Origin: Methanoplanus endosymbiosus
Lineage (GTDB): Archaea; Halobacteriota; Methanomicrobia; Methanomicrobiales; Methanomicrobiaceae
Reading direction: 5' to 3'
Length of the DNA: 64,000 nt
Assembly (NCBI RefSeq): GCF_024662215.1
Contig: NZ_CP096115.1
Coordinates: 1,674,001-1,738,000 of the forward strand
The position numbers and the translations under genes were made by a program. Below are positions 1 through 7,228 of this stretch, piece by piece (position 1 is the first letter of the stretch; each line of letters begins with the position of its first letter). The notes under the pieces are model-generated. The model was not told the DNA's origin and made no database searches. It worked only from the letters and a program-made list of their open reading frames with translations.

Positions 1-361
1 AAAAGCTCCTCCTCCGGCACCTGTGCCGGGTCATTGATGTATACCTTGTCGGCCCTGCCGGAATGAGATTTTCAGAGTCAAGGTATGCAAAGAGCTTCTC
101 ATAAGCTGCCGGTACCCCTGATAAGGCCCGGTGTGAAAAACTGCTGCAAACCCCCCGCCTTCAAGATTTCTAACCTCAACTGCCGGATCGCTGATAGTAA
201 TCCTGCCGGGCACAGGTATTTCAGATTCAATATCGGTAACCTGTACATATATCCCTTTCAGAAGGCACAGGCAGGCCCTTCTCATCATAAATTCACAGCG
301 CTTTCTGCGAGAGATGAGCGATATACGAAAATGTCCCTGTCGGAATGTTATCTCCTGTCAT
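1..361 (-). pseudogene. Broken MerR-family regulator with GyrI-like effector-binding domain (runs off left edge)
   Basis: Read on the minus strand from ATG 361-359, which follows an AGGAG-like stretch. The first frame gives a MerR-type DNA-binding start (GTFSYIAHLSQKAL), then a TGA stop at 295-293 where MerR proteins carry the Arg of LRxYDEKG. The same frame continues IYDEKGLPVPSE and CTGYRY and then stops again. A second frame gives VEVRNLEGGGFAAVFHTGPYQ, the core of a GyrI-like small-molecule domain. A third frame (near 110-60) gives AAYEKLFAYLDSENLIPAG, and a fourth segment (near 50-1) gives ADKVYINDPAQVPEEEL, the family C-terminus. Restoring one G in each of two G-runs (near 114 and near 54) rejoins the GyrI parts. 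The linker helices of MerR are missing. I infer a decayed one-component drug or metabolite sensor. The two G-run shifts could instead be sequencing errors, but the stop and the missing linker could not. Confidence 0.72.
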
Positions 362-487
362 GGGTTACAGAATAATCTCTCCTCCCCGGATATATCAGAT
401 CATAGTCTGCCCCGGGTTAAGGAAATATCATTTCCGGGCCGGCCATCAAACAATAATTCTTATCTTCTGAGTAGCATATTCTTCTTC

Positions 488-850
488 ATGATCTGGACTG
501 AAGAACAGTTAAAACTGTCAAAAAAATACAAAAATCTTGAGGAAATCCCTGTGGAAGAGCGGAGATACAAGTGCCACACCTGCCACCATGTGGTTACAGA
601 AAATCCGTGCCCATGCTGCGGTGAGACAAACCTTGAGATAATGTGTCCTCTTGATCACTGCAACTGCCACCACAACATAATTGAGAAGATTGAGTACTGC
701 CCTCTCTGCGGCCAGGCAATATGCCCCGACTGCGGAAGCCACGATGTATCACAGGTTTCACGGGTAACAGGATACCTCGCTGATGTCTCAGGATGGAACA
801 AAGGCAAACAACAGGAATTAAAGGACAGAGCGAGATACTCTGTTGCATGA
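488..850 (+). CDS. Anaerobic ribonucleotide reductase C-terminal-domain-like Zn protein
   Basis: 120 aa. The start is ATG 488; the open frame extends upstream to 314, but that part looks non-coding. The protein is rich in CxxC motifs (CHTC, CPCC, CPLC, CPDC). It ends in RVTGYLADVSGWNKGKQQEL and a final DRARY, which matches the zinc-binding C-terminal tail of class III (NrdD) reductases, where this region lies beside the glycyl-radical loop. The catalytic ten-stranded barrel is absent, so this is a stand-alone domain and not an enzyme by itself. Methanogens commonly carry such short proteins under the NrdD name; their role is not established. The stop codon overlaps the cbiZ start (ATGA), so the two are probably co-translated. 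Confidence 0.75.
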   Translation: MIWTEEQLKLSKKYKNLEEIPVEERRYKCHTCHHVVTENPCPCCGETNLEIMCPLDHCNCHHNIIEKIEYCPLCGQAICPDCGSHDVSQVSRVTGYLADVSGWNKGKQQELKDRARYSVA

Positions 851-1770
851 AGTATTACATAAAAAATAAAACTCTTTTTTTACGCGGAAATTTCAGGGCA
901 GTCAGTTCAGGCGCAGGCGGCGGTCTCTCAGATGTCTCAACCATTATCAACCGGACGGTTGAGAAGAATTTCATGCACGACAGTCCTGAAACATTTATTG
1001 AGGAGATTGTCAGGGATGAGGGCTGCACAGGGGATTTTTACGGCCTGCTGACCGCCGTTGATATGAAGACTCTCTGTGTACTCATAAACCGCACCATAAC
1101 AGTATTCATCACCGCCGGAGTGAGCAACCCAAACCCGGAAAATCCCAGACTTCCGGGTACGATAAACATAATTGTACACAGCAGGGACGGCCTTTATGAC
1201 GAGGCAATGGCCGGACTTATCATCACTGCAACGGAGGCGAAGACAGAGGCCCTCTTCTCAATGGGCTATGACTTTGCCGGAACCACAACCGACGCAGTCG
1301 TCACATGCTGTAATAAGGAGAACCAGAAGGTACACAGATATGCCGGAAGAATGACCGGGATCGGCAAGTGGACCGCCGAAGCTGTCCTCTTCGGGGTGCA
1401 GGAAGCTATTGCAAGACACGACGGCAAAAAACCGGCAGATAAGCCCGCCCTGTATGTACTCAGCACAATCGGAGGGGACCACTGGATTGAATGGTCACCG
1501 GAAGGCTGCCCGTATTACCCCTGCCATTTCAGAGGACAGGTATGCAACTACTGTTACTGCCCGTTTTACCCGTGCAATGACGAAGAACTTGGATATTCTG
1601 TTGATACATCCACTGGCGGCACAGTCTGGGGGTGCACGAACTGCATACTGATGCACCACCCGGAGATTGTCAGCCATCTGAAGAAGAATCCTATGGCTGA
1701 AATCAGTGAACTTAAAAAAGTTGCAGAAGAGCTGGAACTCGAAATTAACGCAGAAAAACAGTCAGAATGA
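847..1770 (+). CDS. cbiZ: Adenosylcobinamide amidohydrolase (cobamide remodelling)
   Basis: 307 aa from the ATG at 847, which overlaps the previous stop; the frame also extends back to 793. CbiZ cleaves the aminopropanol side of adenosylcobinamide to adenosylcobyric acid so that imported corrinoids can enter archaeal cobamide synthesis. Recognised from the N-terminal SSGAGGGL with following INRTV, the central GLLTAVDM and GTINIIVHS, and the GTTTDAVV segment typical of the family. The C-terminal third (about residues 215-275) is a cysteine-rich extension with PYYPCHFRGQVCNYCYCPF and GCTNC, likely an Fe-S or Zn module seen in methanogen versions. Coupling to an RNR-like domain suggests a link between corrinoid supply and nucleotide reduction, but this is inference from adjacency only. 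Confidence 0.87.
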   Translation: MKYYIKNKTLFLRGNFRAVSSGAGGGLSDVSTIINRTVEKNFMHDSPETFIEEIVRDEGCTGDFYGLLTAVDMKTLCVLINRTITVFITAGVSNPNPENPRLPGTINIIVHSRDGLYDEAMAGLIITATEAKTEALFSMGYDFAGTTTDAVVTCCNKENQKVHRYAGRMTGIGKWTAEAVLFGVQEAIARHDGKKPADKPALYVLSTIGGDHWIEWSPEGCPYYPCHFRGQVCNYCYCPFYPCNDEELGYSVDTSTGGTVWGCTNCILMHHPEIVSHLKKNPMAEISELKKVAEELELEINAEKQSE

Positions 1771-1872
1771 ACAGTAATAACGCCTGAAATGGGAGTCAGT
1801 AATATCCCAGGCAAATCTCCGCGAGAGATGCCGGGCAAAAATAATTCCGGATTTAAATTCCGGACATTTACA

Positions 1873-2070
1873 TTACTCTTCTATGCCAAGTGCATCAAGA
1901 AGTTCTGCAAGAGGAATACCATGCCCTTCTGCTGCCTGCCTGATGTTCTCTCCGCTCGCAAGGGCGCAGCCTACACAGCCCATTCCAAAACGCATCAGTA
2001 TCCCTGCTGCTTCAGGTTTTTCCTGAAGAAGTTCTGACAGTAAACTGTCTGCTGTTAATACCATATTCAC
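1873..2070 (-). CDS. DUF1858 domain protein
   Basis: 65 aa, with ATG at 2070. The sequence has the DUF1858 pattern: a short helical N-terminus (ADSLLSELLQ), the GILMRFGMGCVGCA core with a conserved CxxC, then GENIRQAAEGHGI and a closing LLDALGI. The domain is found alone or fused to hybrid-cluster and di-iron repair (ScdA-like) proteins and probably holds a thiol-ligated metal or takes part in Fe-S or redox work; its exact role is unknown. It is convergent with cbiZ and has no operon partner. The region from 2071 to 2258 upstream contains only AT-rich sequence and the RPA promoter. Confidence 0.8.
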   Translation of the reverse strand: MNMVLTADSLLSELLQEKPEAAGILMRFGMGCVGCALASGENIRQAAEGHGIPLAELLDALGIEE

Positions 2071-2261
2071 CTGTTTTGAATTTATTTGTAATATACATTA
2101 TGATATTGCACGCATCCGGAGGAATAACTGCAATGCCTCAGAAAAAAGTGCAAAAATCAGGAAGAAAACCTGACACCACATAATAATCATACAGAATAGC
2201 AGTAATTACAAATATAAAGAAAAATTCATAGAGTTTTTACTTTCACCCCACGCGGCAACAG

Positions 2262-2269
2262 ATTATATA
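2262..2269 (+). promoter_or_regulatory. TATA box of first RPA operon
   Basis: The TTATATAG stretch sits about 40 bases before the chosen RPA start at 2307. This fits an archaeal TATA box with a leader of roughly 15-20 bases, inside which GGAG (2294-2297) acts as ribosome-binding site. The ATG at 2298 abuts that GGAG and therefore cannot use it, which favours 2307. Confidence 0.55.
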
Positions 2270-2306
2270 GAAAGAGGTTGCTGATACTTAACCGGAGATG
2301 TTTAAA

Positions 2307-3560
2307 ATGGACATTGATCCTGTTATTACAGAAAGAATCTCCCTTAAGATTAAGGAAAAAGGCATTGATGCCGGAGATGAAGAGATAGCCGCAAAACTTC
2401 GCATTCTTATCGAGGACTTCCATATCCCTCCGGAGGAAGCAGAAAAGACAGTTACTGACGAAATTCTGAAGGAGAATAAAATCAGGGATTTTTCCGGAGA
2501 AAAAACAGCTGAGATGACTGCCATTGCAGATGCGTTCCCGGGAGAGTGGGTGACAGTTGAAGGAAAAGTTGTATCTCTCTCAGATCACCCGTCAGAATCC
2601 ATAGCCCAGTCAGGCGTAATTGCAGACAAAACAGGTGCAATGAATTTTGTAATCTGGAAGAAAGCCGGCGCAGAAGAGCTTGAGGAACTTGAGTGGTACA
2701 GGTTTGAATCTGCTGTTGTGGATGAATTCCGGGGCGCGCCGAGCCTGAAGGTTCATTCCGGAACAACAGTCACAAAGACAGAACAGGAGACACCCCTGAT
2801 ACCAAATCAGGTCAGAATTTCAGATTTAAAACCCGGAGTTGCAACCCTTCGTGCAAAGGTTGTCAGGGACTTTGATGCCGGACATGAGAGAATGCTTCAG
2901 GCCGGACTGTTAGGTGATGAGACCGGAACAGTCAGATTCGTGACCTGGAAAGGCGGCAATAGTGAGGTCCTTGAGGAAGATAAGATCTACACAATATACT
3001 ATGCTGAAGTCAATGAATATCAGGGAAAGATCTCGCTTAATATCACCGGCTCAATGGTTCTTGAGGACGAAGATACAGAGATTGATGTATATGAAGGAGA
3101 TGCAGAGACATCAGGTGTATTCATTCATATGGGTGGTGGATCAGGGCTTATCAAGAGGTGCCCGGTTGAAGGCTGCAACAGGACCCTCTCAAGGCAGAAT
3201 TTCTGTACCATACATGAGGTGCAGAATGACTTCCGCTATGACCTCAGGATAACCGGAGTTATTGATGACGGAAAATCTGCAAAAAACATCATTATTCAGA
3301 GAGCAGAAGCAGAGAGGATAACCGGCATCACAATGGATGAAGCTGTAAAAACCGCAACAGACAGCCCACTGGGTTACGATGACGTAGTAATACAGATGAA
3401 AGATGCCCTGCTGGGCAGATACTTCACCTGCAAAGGAAATGATATGGACGGTACAATCCTTGTAAAATCCTGTACTTCCGGGAGATATGACTCATCCATC
3501 CATGCCGGACTCATAAACCGGACTGCGGAGATGCTTAAGGAGAATGGAGGTGACTGCTGA
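2307..3560 (+). CDS. rpa: Replication protein A (RPA), copy 1
   Basis: 417 aa. Single-stranded DNA-binding protein of archaeal replication and repair. A helical N-terminal region (about residues 1-65, with FHIPPEEAEKTVTDEIL) is followed by two OB folds. OB1 (about 75-165) has WVTVEGKVVSL and NFVIWKKAG; OB2 (about 175-265) has ISDLKPGVATLRAKV and VRFVTWKGG. A zinc-finger region begins near residue 290 (CPVEGCNRTLSRQNFCTIH, spacing C-x4-C-x8-C-x2-H), then a C-terminal OB-like part. The start at 2307 is preferred over 2298 because GGAG lies 9 bases before it. The stop overlaps the next gene (TGATG). A paralogue lies 0.95 kb downstream; see 4513-5868. Confidence 0.93.
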   Translation: MDIDPVITERISLKIKEKGIDAGDEEIAAKLRILIEDFHIPPEEAEKTVTDEILKENKIRDFSGEKTAEMTAIADAFPGEWVTVEGKVVSLSDHPSESIAQSGVIADKTGAMNFVIWKKAGAEELEELEWYRFESAVVDEFRGAPSLKVHSGTTVTKTEQETPLIPNQVRISDLKPGVATLRAKVVRDFDAGHERMLQAGLLGDETGTVRFVTWKGGNSEVLEEDKIYTIYYAEVNEYQGKISLNITGSMVLEDEDTEIDVYEGDAETSGVFIHMGGGSGLIKRCPVEGCNRTLSRQNFCTIHEVQNDFRYDLRITGVIDDGKSAKNIIIQRAEAERITGITMDEAVKTATDSPLGYDDVVIQMKDALLGRYFTCKGNDMDGTILVKSCTSGRYDSSIHAGLINRTAEMLKENGGDC

Positions 3561-4138
3561 TGAAAGAGAAAGAAGGCCAGTCCAGAAATTTTGAGAGGGA
3601 ACCTGCAAAGAGAGTCTTTGCAACCGAACTCAGGGAAGCCAGGGTTCAGTTTAAGGAGAGCACAGACGATATGAGTCCTTCATATATCATGCTGCCAACC
3701 GGCGAACGGTGCAACAGAATCTTCTTCTGCGGAGAGCTTAAGAATAAAGAGAAACGCGGGGACCAGAATGTCTTCTACACAGCGAGGGTGAAGGATGCAA
3801 CAGGACTCTTCTTCATAAACGCAGGAAGCTATCAGCAGGAAGCAATGCTTCAGATGACATCCCTTGAAAACGATTCATATGTGGCAGTAACCGGAAAACC
3901 GATAATAAAAGAGACGCAGGACGGCGGATTCTTTGTATCAGTCAGGGTGGAGAGCATATCAGCAGTTGATGATGAGACATACAGGCTATGGCTTGACGAC
4001 ACAGCCAAAGCTACCCTTGACAGAATTGAGATATTTGGTGAGACAGAGGACTCAGCAAAGGCAGGGGAATTTTACAGCACTGACATCAAAAAATACTTAA
4101 AAATAACCTACAACGCCCTTGCAGGAGAGAATTACTGA
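3560..4138 (+). CDS. RPA-associated protein (RPAP, COG3390 type), copy 1
   Basis: 192 aa; its ATG overlaps the RPA stop. Euryarchaea often encode this small partner directly after RPA, and it is reported to form a complex with it. It has an N-terminal basic segment (FEREPAKRVFATELREARVQ), the conserved SYIMLPTGERCNRIFFCG, an OB-fold-like core (FFINAGSY, VAVTGKP, FFVSVRVE) and a helical tail with a LDDTAKATLDRIEIFGETEDS block. Function is inferred from family and operon position. It is closely matched by the copy at 5869-6453. The operon is followed by a hairpin and T run at 4261-4283. Confidence 0.88.
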   Translation: MKEKEGQSRNFEREPAKRVFATELREARVQFKESTDDMSPSYIMLPTGERCNRIFFCGELKNKEKRGDQNVFYTARVKDATGLFFINAGSYQQEAMLQMTSLENDSYVAVTGKPIIKETQDGGFFVSVRVESISAVDDETYRLWLDDTAKATLDRIEIFGETEDSAKAGEFYSTDIKKYLKITYNALAGENY

Positions 4139-4260
4139 ATAATAAGAGACCAGTACATTTCAGAAAACCGGATAATACAGTGCAGCACCCAAAATTTCCA
4201 AAGAAACAGTGCATTGCAATCCGGAAAACATATACACAATAAAACCTCCAAAAACAGATA

Positions 4261-4283
4261 AAAACCTGCAAACAGGTTTTTTT
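4261..4283 (+). terminator. Hairpin plus T-run after first RPA operon
   Basis: An 8-bp perfect stem (AAAACCTG with CAGGTTTT, 4-base loop) is followed by three further T residues, and a run of eight T lies about 30 bases later. This resembles an intrinsic terminator 120 bases after the RPAP stop. Archaeal termination mainly needs the T run, so the hairpin may be incidental. The remainder of the 4139-4512 gap is AT-rich with no credible gene; the second operon's TATA-like CTTTAAATT lies at about 4468-4476. Confidence 0.45.
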
Positions 4284-4512
4284 CCGGACGACAAACCTTT
4301 TTTTTAACACCATAGAACCACAATATTCCCACTTCCGCTCAGGAAATGCCGCCACATCCATATACCACCATCCATATAAATCCAAAAATAGAAAGACCCT
4401 CAATTACAACAAACGAAAAAATAAGTAACTTACAAATCCAGAATAAATAACGGTTTTTTTACAGGCTTTAAATTCCGGAAAAAAACCCGGCGGAAATGAT
4501 GGTTAAAATACC

Positions 4513-5868
4513 ATGTCACAACCGGAATTAAGTACAATTCCGGGTGCCGGCAGAGATTTAAGAAAATTACTGATAAAACAGGAGATGTTTGGTGTGGATG
4601 AATATCCGGAAATAATAAAAAGAATCTCCCAGAAGATTGAAGAAAAAGGCATAACTGCCGAAGAAGACAGAATAGCTTCCAAATTACGGCTTCTCATAGA
4701 GGATTTCCATATCCCGCCTGAGGAAGCTGAAAAGACAGTCACAAATGAGATACTGAGGGAGAATAATGTATCCACCGTATCAAGGGAACCCTCATCCGAA
4801 ACCATCGGAATTGCGGATGCAAACCCCGGAGACTGGGTTACAATAGAGGGAAAAGTCGTGTCGGTATCTGCTCACCCCCATGAAGCCATTGCCCAGAAAG
4901 GAATTATTGCAGATGAATCAGGAGCAATAAGCTTCATTATCTGGGAAAAAGCCGGTGCAGAACCTCTTGAGGAACTCAGATGGTACAGGATAGAGTCCGC
5001 AGTCGTTGATGAATACCGTGGCGCACCGAGCATGAAGATTCATTCAGGAACTACGATCACAAAGTCAGAACAGGAAAAACCCCTGATGCCGACACCGGTC
5101 AAAATTGCGGATCTAAAGCCCGGAGTGGCGACAATAAGGGTTAAAATGATCCAGAACTGGGATCCCCGCCATGAAAATATGCTCCAGTCCGGACTTTTGG
5201 GTGATGAGACAGGCACTGTCAAATTCATCACATGGAAGGAGAGGAACAATGATTTCCTCGGTGAGAGCCGCGACAAACTTCTTGAAGAGAATAAAGTATA
5301 TTCAATATACTACGCAGTTGTGGATGAGTACAATGGAAATTATTCACTGAATATCAGTGACTCGATGGCACTTGAAGAGGAAGGTGCCGACATTGAAATT
5401 GCATCGAATGAAACCGGAGTTACAGGTGTATTTGTGAACTTCTCACCAAATATGGGTCTTATAAAGAGATGCCCTGTCGAAGGCTGCAACAGGGCACTCT
5501 CAAGACAGAACTACTGCCCGGTGCATGAGCTCCAGAACAACTCAAAATATGACCTGAGAATAATTGGTACTATAGATAACGGAAAAGAGGCACACAATGT
5601 TATCATCCAGAGGGAGGTGACCGAAAATATAACCGGCATGACACTTGAAAAGGCAATAGAGATGGCAGAAAACAATCCGCTTGGCCTTGATGATGTGATA
5701 CTGGAGATAAAGAAGGTCCTTACCGGAAGGTACTATACATGCACTGGCAGTGATATCAACGGAACAATTCTGGTTGAATCGTGCACCCCAAAGAGGTTTG
5801 ATTCAATGGAACATGCAGAACTGTTAAACCGTGCTGCACCCGAAGAAGAGGCAGGAGGCGAATTCTGA
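4513..5868 (+). CDS. rpa: Replication protein A, copy 2 (tandem paralogue)
   Basis: 451 aa, a clear paralogue of the 2307-3560 protein with the same order: helical N-terminus with DFHIPPEEAEKTVTNEIL, OB1 (WVTIEGKVVSV, SFIIWEKAG), OB2 (IADLKPGVATIRVKM, VKFITWKER), the same zinc finger (CPVEGCNRALSRQNYCPVH) and C-terminal domain. It differs by about 30 extra N-terminal residues (MSQPELSTIPGAGRDLRKLL) and a short insert in OB2 (FLGESRDKL). The extra segment resembles the start of a Rad51/RadA-type GxG helix-hairpin-helix, but it is too short to claim. Followed directly by an RPAP copy with no gap. The two copies are clearly alike yet well diverged, so the duplication is not recent. Confidence 0.92.
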   Translation: MSQPELSTIPGAGRDLRKLLIKQEMFGVDEYPEIIKRISQKIEEKGITAEEDRIASKLRLLIEDFHIPPEEAEKTVTNEILRENNVSTVSREPSSETIGIADANPGDWVTIEGKVVSVSAHPHEAIAQKGIIADESGAISFIIWEKAGAEPLEELRWYRIESAVVDEYRGAPSMKIHSGTTITKSEQEKPLMPTPVKIADLKPGVATIRVKMIQNWDPRHENMLQSGLLGDETGTVKFITWKERNNDFLGESRDKLLEENKVYSIYYAVVDEYNGNYSLNISDSMALEEEGADIEIASNETGVTGVFVNFSPNMGLIKRCPVEGCNRALSRQNYCPVHELQNNSKYDLRIIGTIDNGKEAHNVIIQREVTENITGMTLEKAIEMAENNPLGLDDVILEIKKVLTGRYYTCTGSDINGTILVESCTPKRFDSMEHAELLNRAAPEEEAGGEF

Positions 5869-6453
5869 ATGGCAGATGAAAACAGTAACTCAGAGAGAAG
5901 AAGATATTTCAGGGAGCCGGCAAAGCGTGTTTTAGCTTCAGAACTGCGTGAGACGAGGCTCCAGTTCAAAGGCGGAGAGGATGAGTACAGCCCCACATAT
6001 ATTATGCTCCCGACAGGGGAGAGATGCAACAGGATCTTCTTCTGCGGAATTCTCACCAATAAGGAGAGACGAGGCGAGGATAATAACTTCATCATTGCAA
6101 GGGTGAGGGACCCGACAGGGCTTTTCTTCATAAATGCCAGTAGTTACAATGAGAATGCCATGCATGAACTCTCATCAGTTGAAAACGATGCCTATGTTGC
6201 AGTAGTAGGCAAACCTGCCATACGCCAGACACCCGATGGAGCTGTCATGGTAAATATAAGGGTTGAGACTATAGCCGAGGTGGATGAAGAGACCTGCAGA
6301 ACCTGGCTTGATGACACAACAAAGGCAACCCTTGACAGGATAGAACTTTTCGGAGAGACAGAAGACTCAGAAAAAGCTTCAGAATTTTACAATACAGACC
6401 TTTCAGTGTACAGAAAAATTGTCTATGATGCACTGGCAGGACAAAAACTTTAA
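5869..6453 (+). CDS. RPA-associated protein (RPAP), copy 2
   Basis: 194 aa, starting at the base after the RPA copy 2 stop. It keeps the key segments of copy 1: FREPAKRVLASELRETRLQF, TYIMLPTGERCNRIFFCG, GLFFINASSY, YVAVVGKP and the LDDTTKATLDRIELFGETEDS tail. Copies 1 and 2 pair with their adjacent RPA genes, so the whole two-gene operon was duplicated as a unit. This suggests two distinct RPA-RPAP complexes. The T-rich stretch after 6470 may terminate the operon. Confidence 0.87.
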   Translation: MADENSNSERRRYFREPAKRVLASELRETRLQFKGGEDEYSPTYIMLPTGERCNRIFFCGILTNKERRGEDNNFIIARVRDPTGLFFINASSYNENAMHELSSVENDAYVAVVGKPAIRQTPDGAVMVNIRVETIAEVDEETCRTWLDDTTKATLDRIELFGETEDSEKASEFYNTDLSVYRKIVYDALAGQKL

Positions 6454-6585
6454 AAAAGGGACAGACCCTTATTTTAATAATAATTTTTGCTGTATTCAGA
6501 AAATTTACGGCAATTCTTCGGAACCGGTATAAAGTTATATCTACGGATAATCATTACTGGTACCGAGAACAGGGCGGATTAAAAT

Positions 6586-7035
6586 ATGGGGCACAAAAGA
6601 GGAATTCAGGATAAAATAAAGGCTCTCTCAGAATACCTCAATGTGAACCCGGCCAGAATTACAGAATCGGAAGGAACATTATACTCTTTTAAAGCACTCT
6701 ATTACGGCCCGAATACAGCATACCTTGTCCTGACCGACATTGAGGCAAATGTCGCCGCAAGACGCGCAATAAAAAGCAGACTGTGGGTAATCACACTTGA
6801 AGCCGCCTTTGAATATTTTGGGATAGAGTCATATCCGGCAGATGCCCTTGAAAAGCTGAAACACCAGGAGATCCGGGAGATAAATGCCGGCATATACAGG
6901 CTTGTTGAGGCCACATGCGGAGCGGAGATACTCTCTGAAAAGATGCTCTCTCTTGGGAACCGGGCAAATATCCTTGCAGATTACGATCAGACAGAGAGAA
7001 AGTCCGGAGAATATTATATATACAGACTTTTCTGA
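6586..7035 (+). CDS. Conserved hypothetical protein
   Basis: 149 aa, not recognised. It begins MGHKRGIQDKIKALSEYLNV and is predicted soluble and mixed alpha/beta, with no signal peptide, membrane segment or metal motif (one Cys only). A TATA-like GTTATATCT lies near 6533-6541, giving a leader of about 20 bases with no strong Shine-Dalgarno. Codon use is like its neighbours, and the acidic/basic balance looks like a real protein. It stands alone between the RPA operon and the chemoreceptor. Confidence 0.7.
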   Translation: MGHKRGIQDKIKALSEYLNVNPARITESEGTLYSFKALYYGPNTAYLVLTDIEANVAARRAIKSRLWVITLEAAFEYFGIESYPADALEKLKHQEIREINAGIYRLVEATCGAEILSEKMLSLGNRANILADYDQTERKSGEYYIYRLF

Positions 7036-7228
7036 AAACAATCAGAATAAGAGATGAAGCAAAGCCCTGCGAATCAACCAAAAATAATAGTAATCTGCAA
7101 AAAAATAAACCCAAAATAATTAACACACAGTTAGGAAAAAGAAATGGTTTTTATGCTCTCAATGCAATGCTTCAGATTAAAGAGATACCATAAATCTAAT
7201 CTTTTGTAAATTATTCCGGGTGCATCCA

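Noticed and set aside
293-295. TGA in the MerR frame read as selenocysteine or readthrough
   Set aside because: The conserved residue is Arg, no SECIS-like element was noticed nearby and the same gene has other lesions.
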